Source: Phocoena phocoena (Eukaryota; Chordata; Mammalia; Artiodactyla; Phocoenidae). Taken from it: DNA of 64,000 nucleotides. This document shows, one piece after another, positions 33,556 through 44,373 of the stretch. The translations under genes were made by a program, and so were the position numbers. Where the stretch lies: assembly GCF_963924675.1 (NCBI RefSeq), contig NC_089222.1, positions 8,252,501-8,316,500 on the forward strand, given 5' to 3'. Below the pieces are notes generated by a model. The model was not told the DNA's origin. It saw only the letters and a program-made list of their open reading frames with translations, and searched no databases. The number at the start of each line of letters is the position of its first letter. The first letter of the stretch is position 1.

Positions 33556-36079
33556 TTTTGTTTGATAACATTTTTCCGAACAGCACCATCTCTCCAACTA
33601 CTGAAAGCTGGTAACTTTATGTCTAGGAATTTGAATACTCATTTATGCTCAGATTCATTATGTTTTTGTGTAAAGGTCTTCTTCATCACAGTTCACTGCT
33701 TATTCTCATTTCCTCCAAACAGATATTATAGGACCCCTTCTTTAAAGCCAATCTCTCAAACTGTCATGTCTTGCTCCTCTCTCTTCCTTCAGTTCTCCAA
33801 GACACATGGATATACAGTGTTATTTTTAAATCTCCCTCCAATTTCCGATCTTCCTTGAAGCTCTTTGTTCATCATTCTATTCTAGCTTTCAGCTTAATGC
33901 AGACAACCACTTTCAACAACCCCGATTGCAGCTGACAGCACATGCAACCCGAGGTCCAGGAAATACAACTATTAACTCTGCATATCCACTTTTTCCCCAT
34001 TTCTATTCCATTGATACTCTTCCAGGGCCTCGTATCATCCTCTATTTCCTGAGCTATGCACGAATAGTTGAGAAACACTGGGTACTTCCCCTTCATTTTC
34101 TTCTTCCTTCATGCAAATTCACAAAGGTTAAGGATGTGAGTTAGTCAGAAGGCACCATTTATCAGGATGAATCAACTGTCCAAGTAATTAAATAACTCAA
34201 ATCAGATAGCAAGTCAATGGCAGGGCAAAACCTGCAGCCATTACTTACTGTCCTCATTTTCTAGAAAATTTTATTGTGCTGAGCTTAGGGGATGTTCACA
34301 ATAATAAAATCAATGAAAATGGCATTTCCTACTCTGTAGCACAGCAATTAAAAAAAAAAAGGCAAACAGTAGTACCTAAGATGTTTACCAAGCTCTCTGC
34401 AGAGGCAACTAAAATCAAAATACCAACGTATTACCCTTCCACTGTAACTACATAATCACATTAAATGCTTTTCAAATCACACAGAAGAAACACAATGCTT
34501 TTTCTTTTTGCTGAGTGAGCTTTGGCTTGCTACATGCAAATAAAACATTTAGAAGTCAGTGGATTGACTATTCTGAGCCCCTGTGTTTCCAGAGCTATGG
34601 TCGCACTATTTATATGTGTAGGTACACAAACAAAGAAATTTTCTAATTTAAAAGAGGAACTGAACCATATGTTCTCCTAAGAGAACAATTCAGTCTACCC
34701 AGTTGGCATGTTCAATACCAACCCATGCTGCTTTGCTGGTACAATAATTTAAAACTCAGCAGAAGTCAAGAATTATTTTACTGATTTCTCTTCTGCAGAG
34801 TGTAAACAGAGTGACCAGCAAAAAAGTTAACAGAATATATTAATAACCAAACCGCAAATAAGAGGTCATTCAGTTTTGAGGACTATCATATATACAGCTA
34901 TCAGGTTTCCAAAATATTTTCCACACAGTCATCTTTTGGTCCCATCCAATAACTCAGATATTAACAATTGCCATTATGTAAATGAGCCAACAGGCTGACT
35001 CTATGCCTGACACTAATGCTTCACCAGCTCAGGCTCTGTCCAACATATTAGGTGTGTGAACCTTACCTTCTGAAACCTAAATCCCTTTACCTAAAACGTT
35101 AGGGGATTAGAAATGAAGACCTGCAACAACAAAATTCTGATTCCAGGTACAGTGCCATGTTTGAAATCAGAATATTCTAACGTAAATTTTGCCTATGATT
35201 CCAGCAATATTAACTCTCATAGGTGTTATAAATATACAATTATGTTCCTAAAAACTTGGGAAAGTCAATTTTTCCTAACAAACTAAAGGATTCTGAGTCC
35301 TTTTTCATATAGCAAAGAAAATTTTGGTAATACAACCATCCTTCAATCTGTTCAGAGCATTATGTTAAGATTTTCTTAAGATTTTAATAAAGCACACATC
35401 ATAGGTTCATCTGAATCATGAACAAACTACAATCAGATTTTTAATACCTCAGTTTTCAATCAAAGGGTTTAATGTTGGTTAGCTATTAACCATTTAATAC
35501 ATTAATAACACGTATTTTTCTTCACGAGGCTGACAATTTCTTTTTAACACACATAACAAACCTAATAAGATGGACATTAACAGTGGCTTTCTAATTTTTT
35601 AATCACCCATACCTATAATATATTCAGGTTTTAACTTTGACCAGTTAAAAATTTACCTAACTGCACTCTTAGAAAAAAATCAAAGTTTGTACTTTTAATT
35701 GAAAAGGCATTTATTAAAACATTTTTAAAATGTCTGCTCTATGGAATATATGTTGGTTATAAAAAAGTTCAATTCTTGATTCTACAAATATGTAACACTC
35801 AGAAGCTGCTTCATAAAAAAATTACTTATTTTTCATTATCTGTAGTTATTTTAGTACTAAATTCAGTATTTTAAACACTAAATTGCTTAAAAATGAGGAA
35901 TAAATTAGCCCCCCCATTTGAAATCTGAATTACTGTAAATCTTCTAATAATGATATCAATACTACATATATTTTAAAAATATTTTTGAGCGGCCTGATTT
36001 CTATTTATGAAGTTAACAGCATGCTTTGATATAAATGGTTATAAATCTCGAGGATCAATTTTTAAAAATAATCTTTTAG
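33556..36079. other. Unique-looking 3' part of the PP2D1 intron
   Basis: This 2.5 kb has no recognised young repeat and no coding exon. The frame at 33562-33858 lacks any known domain. The intron ends at the acceptor 'taatcttttag' before 36080. Confidence 0.5.
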
Positions 36080-36888
36080 GTAATGTGCAAGCAGTCTTAT
36101 GCAGAAATGGGAAAGGCTTCTGCCTAACCAAAGAACACACTACACGAAACACAGATGAAAGAAGAAGAGTACTTCAGAATGGAGCAATAATTAGTTCACA
36201 TGAACCATACGGGCTCCTACAAGGGCAAACAAAAACCACACGAGGACTTGGATTTCATGGAAATCTCAAACTGAAAAAATTCATTATCCCAGCACCTCAA
36301 ACTATTTCTGTGCCTATAGATGACTTATGTCAATTCCTTATCTTAGCTACTAATGGACTCTGGGAAGTTCTGGATACAAAGGAAGTCACTGCACTGACAA
36401 TGACAGCTTTTCAAGTATATAAAGAAGCACAGTGTTCTATCACAGGAAACAAATTGTCACCATCCAAAGGGTCTCTGCTTTTCCCAATCGATGAACAAAA
36501 CACATCTAAACCAGAAACTAACATCCACATAGTGTTTCAGTGCAAATCTGAAGAACGTGTGTCAACTATAAATTCAAGAGAACATTTGTCAGATTCAAAA
36601 TATTCTATTCGTAACCTTAAAAATATAGGAACATTTCCACCAAAAATGACTAAGCGTGATCCTTGCAGTGAGAAAGAAACTGATGGACCAACCAGTGTAG
36701 ATGGTGTGCCAAAAGACTCAAGTGAAAAAGAGAAAGGATCATGCACTAAGAGTTTCTATGGAGGTGCTGCTGAGTATATCAGCCGTGAACTTGTAAGTGC
36801 TGCTTTGGCGGCTGGCTCCAGAGACAACATTACAGTCATGGTCACACTTTTCAATGGAAGCGAGTATCTCCAGAGAGCAAAAACATGA
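36080..36888 (+). CDS. PP2D1: PP2D1 coding exon B: second half of PP2C-like domain and stop
   Basis: This exon finishes Gly334 and encodes residues 335-602, stopping with TGA at 36886-36888. It opens with 'NVQAVLCRNGKG', the PP2C strand after the active-site loop. 'TTRGLGFHGNLKLKKF' matches the TRxxGD/K region in degraded form. 'LILATNGLWEVL' contains Asn425 where active PP2Cs have the metal-bridging Asp (ATDG). Near the C-terminus 'AAGSRDNITVMV' keeps D582, another metal ligand. Between about residues 441 and 560 lies a hydrophilic, Ser/Lys-rich insertion interrupting the domain. Loss of two acidic ligands (N157 and N425) predicts little or no metal-dependent phosphatase activity. The frame is fully open, so the protein itself is probably made. 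In human the gene is reported as mainly testis-expressed (memory, not shown here). Confidence 0.93.
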
Positions 36889-37280
36889 AGACAATTCTTC
36901 AGTGAACCAGATGCTAGGATAACATCAACACCACACAAATCATTTTTAAGAATGTAGTAAAGGAAATATAAAAGCAGATTGTGGGTTATACAGTACCATT
37001 TATATATGTTCACCGTTTCATGCCAAAAAAGAGAAAAACCAGTACCTGCTTTTTGTACCACTTTATTCCAACCTGAGCACCTCAATATAAAACTAAACAC
37101 TGGTGAACTGTTTTCCTTACTAATTTTGAATTACTGTAAATGTACAAGTTCTGCTAGCAGTTCAACATTTAAATAGATTAAATCATCTCTGACACATGGT
37201 AGATTTCATATAATGAAAATACCTAAAACAATTAGTGCAATATACTGAACTGATCAAAATAAAATGAACTTTGGAAAACA
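36889..37280 (+). other. PP2D1: PP2D1 3'UTR, probable
   Basis: The first canonical plus-strand AATAAA after the stop is at 37258-37263, giving a ~390 base 3'UTR. A second at 37475-37480 would extend transcription into the opposite-strand RAB5A 3'UTR. The exact end is not determined. Confidence 0.55.
37258..37263 (+). terminator. PP2D1: Candidate PP2D1 polyadenylation signal
   Basis: A canonical AATAAA hexamer 370 bp past the PP2D1 stop. Confidence 0.5.
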
Positions 37281-37319
37281 AGGCTGCAAGATTGTTACTA
37301 ACATATCCAATACTTATGT

Positions 37320-38373
37320 TACAAATTACTGGTACATTGTTTATTATGGTTCTAGCCAGGTAGGAACAATTCAAGCCCCTTCCTTTCAAAGGGGGAGAGA
37401 AGGAAAAAATTAGCTGTTTTAGTAACTGTACATTTTGTATACTTTTAAGCAACTCTTAAATATTACAGAAAAGTAATAAACATATATGGAGACTACAATG
37501 CAGTACCCTATTTACAGTACAGCTGAAGATCGAATTTGAAATAATCAAGTTTGAATGTACATAATTGTTAGTGCATTGACTATTTCTATGTCCAAAAGGG
37601 CACAAAAGCCCCTCCCTACTCCCAAACAACAAAAGCTATGTAATGGCCAGCAGTGATTAAACAGAAATCACAGACACCTGGTTTGTTTCATTTTTGTTGA
37701 AGAACTTACATGTTTGAAGGGAACACTATTCTTTAAGATGCATTTTATCAGTTTTCATATTCCTGAAATAAGACAGGGTTACATATGATTTTTTTTTTAC
37801 CCCATTTAAAAAATAACAGGACTAGCTATAATTTAGATGCCACTGATGTTCATTTTTTTCTCCTGAAGATGTGGGAATGTCTCCTTGTGGCTAATCTGTT
37901 AAAATGTGGAATGTGTACTTTAAATAAGGATACTAAGTGAAATTACAGGTGGCTTGAATATCGTAGTTAAGCATAAATATCTTTAGAACCTCCTTCCAAA
38001 GAAAGAATTTTTTTTGGAAAGCCCAAATGAGTGAGTTCCAAATCTTTTTCACAGAACTGGCTGGTTAACTGTGGGTTCAGAGTCATCTGTTTATATCCCT
38101 GGTGAAGAGAAATGAGTCCCGCTAACATTCCAAGGAAATAAGTGTACACACAGCTCTCATCTTCCCCTTTCACTGCTGAAACATTAGTCAGAGGGTCACA
38201 TGCATGTTATTAAAAATTAAGTTCAAAACACTTAAAATAATTCTGTATTAGAAACTTGACTATCGTAAGTCTCTTCTTTTTGGAAGTCATACTGGGCTGG
38301 TTAAATGCTCCAATTCCACTGTTATTAACAATTAGGAAGCAGAAGAACATTCCAGTTAGTTTAAACTGGAGGT
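37320..38373 (-). other. RAB5A: RAB5A 3'UTR, probable
   Basis: It follows the RAB5A stop (38376-38374). The sequence appears free of young SINEs and L1s, as expected for a constrained UTR. The nearest canonical minus-strand AATAAA lies at 37345-37340, giving about 1 kb. Another at 37067-37062 would run into PP2D1 3' sequence. Confidence 0.55.
37340..37345 (-). terminator. RAB5A: Candidate RAB5A polyadenylation signal
   Basis: TTTATT on plus, AATAAA on minus, about 1 kb past the stop. Alternative at 37062-37067. Confidence 0.45.
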
Positions 38374-38489
38374 TTAGTTACTACAGCACTGACTCCTGGT
38401 TGGCTGCGTGGGTTCAGTAAGGTCTACTCCTCTTCCTCTGGCAGAATTTGCTCCTGGATTCTGTGGTTCATTCTTCGGCAACTTTTTAG
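38374..38489 (-). CDS. RAB5A: RAB5A last coding exon: hypervariable tail and prenylation motif
   Basis: The minus-strand acceptor 'ctctcag' precedes 38489. The exon supplies the last two bases of Ala178, then residues 179-215 ending in 'QCCSN' and TAA. This is the flexible C-terminal tail, and the two adjacent cysteines are the geranylgeranylation sites that anchor RAB5A to early endosomes. The tail reads 'TRSQCCSN', with Ser where I recall Asn in human (position 210). The start phase matches the preceding exon, which ends with the first base of the Ala codon. The length of this piece is exactly as in the human protein. It is intact and, with the other three exons, plainly the true gene rather than a processed copy because introns separate them. 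Confidence 0.97.
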
Positions 38490-38883
38490 CTGAGAGATAA
38501 ATTATCAGAATAAACACAATTAGAATAGCTGTATTTAATTCTTTATATAGATTCACTTAACAATACCAGAAAAGTTGTACTTTAAAGAAAATCTAAGTAA
38601 GTTCCTAAAGATAATGGCCAGCCATTATGTTTATAATAAAGAAGCTCAGCTCCAACCCATCAATGTTCTCTGGACTGCCACAAACTTTCTGGAACAAGTC
38701 AGGATATAAACGAATACCATCACCCCAGGAGAACTTGTCCTCTACTGTGCAAATTATTACCCCACATCACAAAAGACTGCACCTCCTATTTTCTTCACTT
38801 ATACACTTTACGCTTCAAACATCTATCAATTTCCTCTCTTGTGGCTGATTAAGAATGCTAATCTGATTCATTAGCAGCTCTTT

Positions 38884-38950
38884 TGAGACCATGCCTTCAG
38901 GATCAAGTCCCTCTCATTAACAGGGACTTGATCCTGAAGGCACTATCTCA
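38884..38950. repeat. Near-perfect inverted repeat (29 bp arms, 9 nt loop)
   Basis: The left arm 38884-38912 and right arm 38922-38950 are reverse complements. The inner 21 bp (38892-38912 with 38922-38942, 'tgccttcaggatcaagtccc' plus one base) are perfect. The outer 8 bp have three mismatches. The loop is 'ctcattaac'. It lies about 400 bp upstream of the last RAB5A exon in transcript direction. Confidence 0.95.
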
Positions 38951-40062
38951 AAAAAACATTTTCCAATCTTGAGCCAGATAAGCATGGCTTGCCACACAGT
39001 TGGACAAAGCCCCACAACTGGTAGTTATGGCTTTAGCTTTGCTAAGTTCTATGGAGCTTAACAGCTGTTCTCTGGAGTATGGCTCCCACTGATGAGAAAA
39101 TGTACCAGCTAGATGTAGTCTGCTTGGATCCCAAAGATCCTTGATGTGTTGGGATTCATTAAACATTAAATATCTCTAAGAGCACTGACTGTAAGGGTGG
39201 CTAGACACACTGGTTTCTATCAGCCTTGGGGATACATCATTGAGGTAAGACTCTAGCTTTACCTTAGCAGTGAGGTTACACAAAAGCTGAACAAGATCTA
39301 CCTCAAAATCTAAATGCCTAGTTGTGTTCTGGATCTTTTACAGTTTCTTTGTTGTAATATTCCACGATAGCATTAATCATCTTTAGAATCCTAGATGCTG
39401 GGCTGGGCAATGGATCTGGGAGCCAGGAGCACTGAGGTTTGGGAAGAAAAAAAGCGTTCCCTTGGGCCACTTCTCTAGGAATGGCTCTAGGAATGGTACT
39501 GTAAATGGTAATAAGATGGTAAATTTCTAGTCAAATGTATTTACAAACAAAGCCCCGCCAGGACAAAGAGTAGGCTAACATTACAAACTTTATTATAATT
39601 AATACCAAATTAGGTTTTGGACAAAGTGATCATCTCTCCCTTTGGCATACTTCTGGCAATGGCTTTTTGTAATTAGATCTGAGTGAAATTAGGAGGTTGA
39701 AAGAATTAAACTGGAATGAGGAACCTTTAACTTGTACTGGTTAATTTTTATTGTGTGAAGATGAACTACAACATATCTTCAGGGGGTCTCAAAAGAAGTA
39801 GTCTCCTGTCTCCTATCTTAGTGAGTGCTACCCAAAGCGAAGCTGGTACTATCTGCTTTGTATATAGATAACTGCAGCTTACCAACCTGACCCTGAATTG
39901 ATTAGGACTGTGAAAAGCTAAAAATCCTGAATCAAGTTAAGGAAGATGTGCAATGAAAAAAGCCACTGAAGACCTTATCAAATTAAAAGCAGATGATAAA
40001 TTTATTGTAGACTCCTACTAAACAAGTGTACTCTACTTGGGAACCCATCAAAAGTATAAATA
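38951..40062. other. Unassigned RAB5A intron sequence
   Basis: No exon, RNA gene or clear repeat is recognised apart from a small local duplication of 'ctctaggaatgg' near 39473-39495. Confidence 0.4.
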
Positions 40063-40276
40063 TGGGGCTTTCCTGGTGGCGCAGTGGTTGAGAGTCCGCC
40101 TGCAGATGCAGGGGACATGGGTTCGTGCCCCGGTCCTGGAGGATCCCACATGCCATGGAGCGGCTGGGCCCGTGAGCTATGGCCACTGAGCCTGCCTGTC
40201 CAGAGCCTGTGCTCCACAACAGGAGAGGCCACAACAGTGAGAGGCCCGCATACCGCAAAAAAAAAAAAAAAAAAAA
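40063..40276 (+). mobile_element. Cetacean-type SINE, GC-rich subtype
   Basis: The head is 'ggggctttcctggtggcgca' and the A-tail is at 40257-40276. 'aaaagtataaatatg' on the left and 'aaaagtacaaatatg' on the right are the target duplication. It is antisense to RAB5A. Confidence 0.96.
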
Positions 40277-41835
40277 GTACAAATATGAGTTCACTGTGTG
40301 ATTTATTTAAGTTATTAATGGAGAGGTTACAACTCAATTTACACTTGGAGTTTCTTTCAAGGAAAGAAACATTCTAATTTTAGAAAAGTAAATAAGAGCT
40401 CTAATACATAGGCTACTTTCTGACTGAAAGAAATAACCTTATTAGCAAGTCTAAATAAAAGGTACAAATTAAATAAAGCCCATCTGGTGGAGTCTTAATA
40501 GCATCAGAAAGGTTTAAAAGTTCAGCCTGATTTGAAGGCCCTATTATCTCCTTGTTTCCTAACTTTTCAGATGTGGTTGTGGGTGTGATCTGTCCCATTT
40601 ATTGAAAAAAACAAAACAACTATATATTTGTCTCATAATCCTTCACAACTATGCTACTATTTCCCTAATAAAATGCAAGCCTGAGTTTCTCAGGAAAATA
40701 TTTTACACAGGCAAGTTTTTCCCTAAATGAAGCTGCCACTAAACTCTCTCACCTAGTGAAAAATAATATGACAGTACCTGCAGCTCTTATTGGGTTTTCT
40801 TTAGCCTCTGAATCAGCTGTTCACTGGTTAATTTGTATGACTTCAGTATAAAAGAATACTTATTTGGGACCAAGGATGTGGACACCCCAGTTAATAATCA
40901 CTGCTGTATAATAAAAGATGTTGTGGGATGAGATGAGCGCTTGGCACACGGGCATTGTGGACGCAGCAGGCTGTGAGAGCCACCACAGTAGACCCCTCCC
41001 ATGGGATCTGCACCTGAAAACTACTAGGAGGTGGCTAGGGTCAATAAAAATATTTTAATTGTTGTTATAGAAGAAAGAAGGCTTCAACTTCATCACCTAT
41101 AATCAACGACTGTGCAACAGCAATCATTATTAGTTAAAAGTACTTAGAGGAAAGGTAAGAGCACAGTGTAGGATCAAATGACCATCGAGGCAATAGAAAG
41201 CCTGGATATTGTTTTGCTTTCCCTTGTTCTCTCTGTGCCTCAGTGCTTTGAAACTTTCTCCATTACAATAATTGCATTAAAACAATTTGTTAAATCTGTA
41301 TGTACAATGTACTTGTCTGTGTTATAGTTGTCAGTAATCAATGATTTAAAAAGAACCTGAAAAATAAACAAAAATAGTGTTCAGAGCAATGGAGAGATGA
41401 AAATAGTTATTGATCAGTAAGAAACAAATCTCATCATGTCTATATGTTGCACTGAAAAACATTACTGAGTTTATCTTCCTTTTCTATAAAAACTATAATC
41501 TAATAGAAAAACATGTATTTATCCAAAATTTTCAGTGAAATCTTTAGAAAATCTATCTGCTTGAACTATCAGCTCCAAGTTCAAGCTTTCAACTCACCTA
41601 GAAGAAACTTAACTAAACTGAAAGCACTGCAACCCAATGGGTAATAATTTTTCAAATTTAACAATATGCCTAACAAAGTAATGCTTCTGGAAGAAATCTA
41701 GGATAGTAGTATAATCATTAAAAACAAAACAAAACAAAATTCCAAGAATTAAAAAAAAGACAGTCAAACCAAATATGCCCCCAGTGTAACTTGTTCTACC
41801 TATATTTTTACTGTTTGCAAAAAAGTTAATCTTAC
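40277..41835. other. Unassigned RAB5A intron sequence
   Basis: No exon or RNA gene is seen. 'gaaggcttcaacttcatcac' near 41089 begins a stretch similar to one at 42010 in the next intron, suggesting a shared old repeat. Confidence 0.4.
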
Positions 41836-41929
41836 CTATTGCCATGAATATTTCATTTACATTCATTGATGTTTTAGCTGATGTCTCCATAAATAATAAA
41901 CTGTTGTCATCTGCATAGGACTGTGCTTC
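41836..41929 (-). CDS. RAB5A: RAB5A coding exon: G5 (SAK) region
   Basis: This 94 bp exon lies between acceptor 'ataaacag' and donor 'ATAG|gtaag'. It encodes human-numbered residues 147-177 plus the first base of Ala178. '[14 protein letters not shown]' contains the G5 guanine-base-contacting SAK motif (residues 163-165). The sequence appears identical to the human protein as I recall it, which fits very strong purifying selection on Rab5. Confidence 0.97.
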
Positions 41930-42356
41930 CTGTTTATAGAACAAAAATTGAGATATATCCTTTGCACATACTATTACTATACCTGCCTTATTTTTGTTAT
42001 AGAAAAAGAGGCTTCCTTATTACTACTCCAACTTGATCACCTACAACCAACAACTGTATAATAAGCAATTATTTATAGTTAAAAGTAAAACAAAGGTAAC
42101 CACTGCGTAGTTTATAATTTCCCTTTTGCCTTAACTTCTTGCACTATCCCCTCCTACTTTATCTGGTCTCACATTAAATCTACTTTCAGATGATGAGTTT
42201 CGGAGAGAGGGACGACAATCCTAAATATAAAACCCTCTTTGATCTTTATGGCAATTTTACCTATGCTCGTTATTTACAAGGAAGGTAAAGGGAAACCAAA
42301 TGTTTAACACTGGCTTCAACCACTAAATGGTACCCTTGTATTTAATTCTGAATGAC

Positions 42357-42460
42357 TTCTACAAGCAACATTTTAATTTTGAATGTCATGAATCATTCCT
42401 TTGAAAATTCTACAAGCAGCATTTTAATTTTGAATATGTCATGAATCATTCCTCTGAAAA
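42357..42460. repeat. ~52 bp tandem duplication
   Basis: Units 42357-42407 and 42408-42460 both run from 'ttctacaagca' to 'tcattcct.tgaaaa', differing at a few bases and by a 2 bp indel. Confidence 0.93.
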
Positions 42461-42479
42461 TTCTATTACTACTTTACGT

Positions 42480-42610
42480 TGTCATGCTTTACAGTTTACG
42501 TGTATTATTGCCTTTGATCCTCACAGCTGTTGTGAAGAACAACCAATTATCATTCCAATTTGATAAAGAAAAAAAATGAGGTTCCTTTGAAATGTTATGT
42601 GACAGGGCCA
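42480..42610 (+). mobile_element. MIR SINE, probable
   Basis: 'cgtgtattattgcctttgat', 'cctcacagctgttgtgaaga' and 'atgtgacagggccact' fit MIR in plus orientation, although diverged. Confidence 0.55.
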
Positions 42611-43440
42611 CTTGTGACTATAATGTAAGTGCACTATCTGCCTCTCAATGCTGAGGAGGTAACTATCTTAGAAAGAGTAATAGATACTATACCTCACATG
42701 GTTGTCACCAGAATTAAATGAAACCACATGTGCAGATGCTCAGTTTACTACCTAATAGTGCAAGAAATATTAGTGCCCTTTCTCCCAGTACATGTACTCC
42801 ATCATCAAAAAAGAACATTAACCCATCACTGATATTATACATATAATGGCCACAACCAAACTTCTCTGGTAGAGAAGCTGAAGAGCAAGAGGAGGGGAAG
42901 TTTTAAAATGTCTAACTAGAGACATTGCTTTATTTTAAATGACTGTACTTTATTTTGCAGCTGGGAACACTCTTAATTAGCTATATTAGATAACATACAC
43001 ACTGGATTTTTTTAAGCTTTTATTTTTGAAGGCCCTTTTAAGAACCACCACATATATGTATGTGTGTTATGTGGGTATGTATATGTGTGGTGATATATAT
43101 AGGTAGATAAAAAAAGTTAGGAAGGATACTAAAGTTATACGTGGGGTTTGAGGCATTAGGGTAGGAGGCAATCACCTTTTGCTTTATATATTTCCACACT
43201 GTTTGTGAACAATTACTTCTTTTGTAATTGTTTAGGTCGACAAAATCTTTGAATCAACTTATATATTACAATTAAATAAAGATATTAAAAAGTGCAGGTT
43301 TATCATGAGATTCTATTACATAGTACACATCTGGCTAAAAACTTTTTATCATTTGCATCGTTTTAAAATTGTGACTGTAATTCAAGTGTGGGTACAGAAG
43401 AAAAATATGCGCCTCCAAGTGAAAGTTAAATTCAACATAC

Positions 43441-43563
43441 CTGGAAATCGACAGCTCTTTTATTTGCGAGGTCAGCCTTGTTTCCTGACAAAGCTATAAC
43501 AATGTTAGGGCTGGCCTGCCTCTGAAGCTCTTTAACCCAGTTTTTGGCTCTGGCAAAGGACTC
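43441..43563 (-). CDS. RAB5A: RAB5A coding exon: G4 (NKAD) region
   Basis: This 123 bp exon encodes residues 106-146 (41 codons, both ends at codon boundaries). The acceptor is 'gtttcccag' and the donor 'CAG|gtatgt'. '[10 protein letters not shown]' contains the G4 guanine-specificity motif N133-K134-x-D136. The alpha-3 helix region '[10 protein letters not shown]' precedes it. The frame is intact and the residues agree with mammalian RAB5A as recalled. Confidence 0.97.
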
Positions 43564-43870
43564 CTGGGAAACAAAGAAACAGCTATTCGGCACAGGCTCA
43601 AAGAATGGCTAGGGAGCGTGTCTGTGAGGCGAGGCTTTAAAGACTGTCCAGTGTGACTCCTGGAAAGCAATTCTTAGCACTACTGTAGTAGCTGAGACAA
43701 TTGCATCTTATTTTTTAAAATCAGCTTCTCTATTTCATAAAAGCTTTGGCAGAAATGTCATGCTTGGCTAACAAAAAAAGATTAAGAAAAAATCTTTTCT
43801 ATAATTGAAATTCTGAATACCAAAAATGGATACTCAAACAAGCTTCTTTGTAGAATGCATTTCCACTTAC
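43564..43870 (-). other. RAB5A: RAB5A intron, 307 bp
   Basis: A short intron with gt at 43870-43869 and ag at 43565-43564. No repeat is recognised. Confidence 0.93.
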
Positions 43871-44022
43871 CTCGTTTGTGATATCATATACAACTATGGC
43901 TGCTTGTGCTCCTCTGTAGTACATTGGTGCTAGGCTATGGTATCGTTCTTGACCAGCTGTATCCCATATTTCAAACTTTACTGTTGTGTCATCAAGACAC
44001 ACCGTTTGAGTTAGAAAAGCAG
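43871..44022 (-). CDS. RAB5A: RAB5A coding exon: G3/switch II region
   Basis: This 152 bp exon follows the acceptor 'cttctttcag' and ends at 'GAG|gtaagt'. It finishes Ala55 and encodes residues 56-105. '[20 protein letters not shown]' holds the G3 motif with catalytic Gln79 and the switch II tyrosines typical of Rab GTPases. RAB5A hydrolyses GTP slowly and cycles with GDP to control homotypic early-endosome fusion via effectors such as EEA1 and Rabaptin (family knowledge). The upstream coding exon with the N-terminus, P-loop and switch I was not found in the remaining 20 kb, so this gene is partial here. Confidence 0.97.
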
Positions 44023-44345
44023 CTGAAAGAAGAAAATGTCTGCAATAAGTTTATCATTTTCCTACTAATATTTTAATACTACAGAAAACACCTAGAAACC
44101 TGATATACTGCATACCCACAGTTAATAGTGGCTTTAAATACCTGTAAGATCTATGCTTCAAAGCTAGATAAATATATGCTTACATATAAAAATCTTCATA
44201 GTAAAGTCACAGCTTGAAAGTGTTTCCTACATTCTTAAAAATTGTGTTGTAATATTAAATAAGTTTTTTAAAGTTCTTAAATTGTTTTACAAATTGTGTA
44301 TTTAAAAACTTTAAATTGTAACATGACTTAAGAAATATATATATT

Positions 44346-44373
44346 TTCTTTCTTTCTTTCCTTCTTTCTTTCT
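44346..44373. repeat. (TTTC)n microsatellite
   Basis: Repeated 'tttc' units at the tail of the adjacent antisense SINE, an expanded A-tail when read on minus. Confidence 0.9.

Larger units (their letters stand above)
21556..36079 (+). other. PP2D1: PP2D1 intron, 14.5 kb
   Basis: GT at 21556-21557 and AG at 36078-36079 bound it. Joining the flanking exons restores the conserved PP2C motif 'ANTGNVQAVLCRNGKG', so no further coding exon is needed between them. The interior from 21.6 to 23.8 kb has no identified gene; a MIR-like piece may lie at 22660-22800. The rest is repeats listed separately, with unassigned stretches between. Confidence 0.88.
38490..41835 (-). other. RAB5A: RAB5A intron before the last exon
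   Basis: The intron runs from a gt donor at 41835-41834 to the acceptor at 38491-38490. Contents are a long hairpin at 38884-38950, one GC-rich SINE at 40063 and mostly unassigned sequence. A segment at 41056-41130 resembles 42005-42090 in the next intron. Confidence 0.9.
41930..43440 (-). other. RAB5A: RAB5A intron
   Basis: It lies between the exon ending at 43441 and the one starting at 41929, with a gt...ag pair. It includes a ~52 bp tandem duplication and a MIR, otherwise unassigned AT-rich sequence. Confidence 0.92.
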
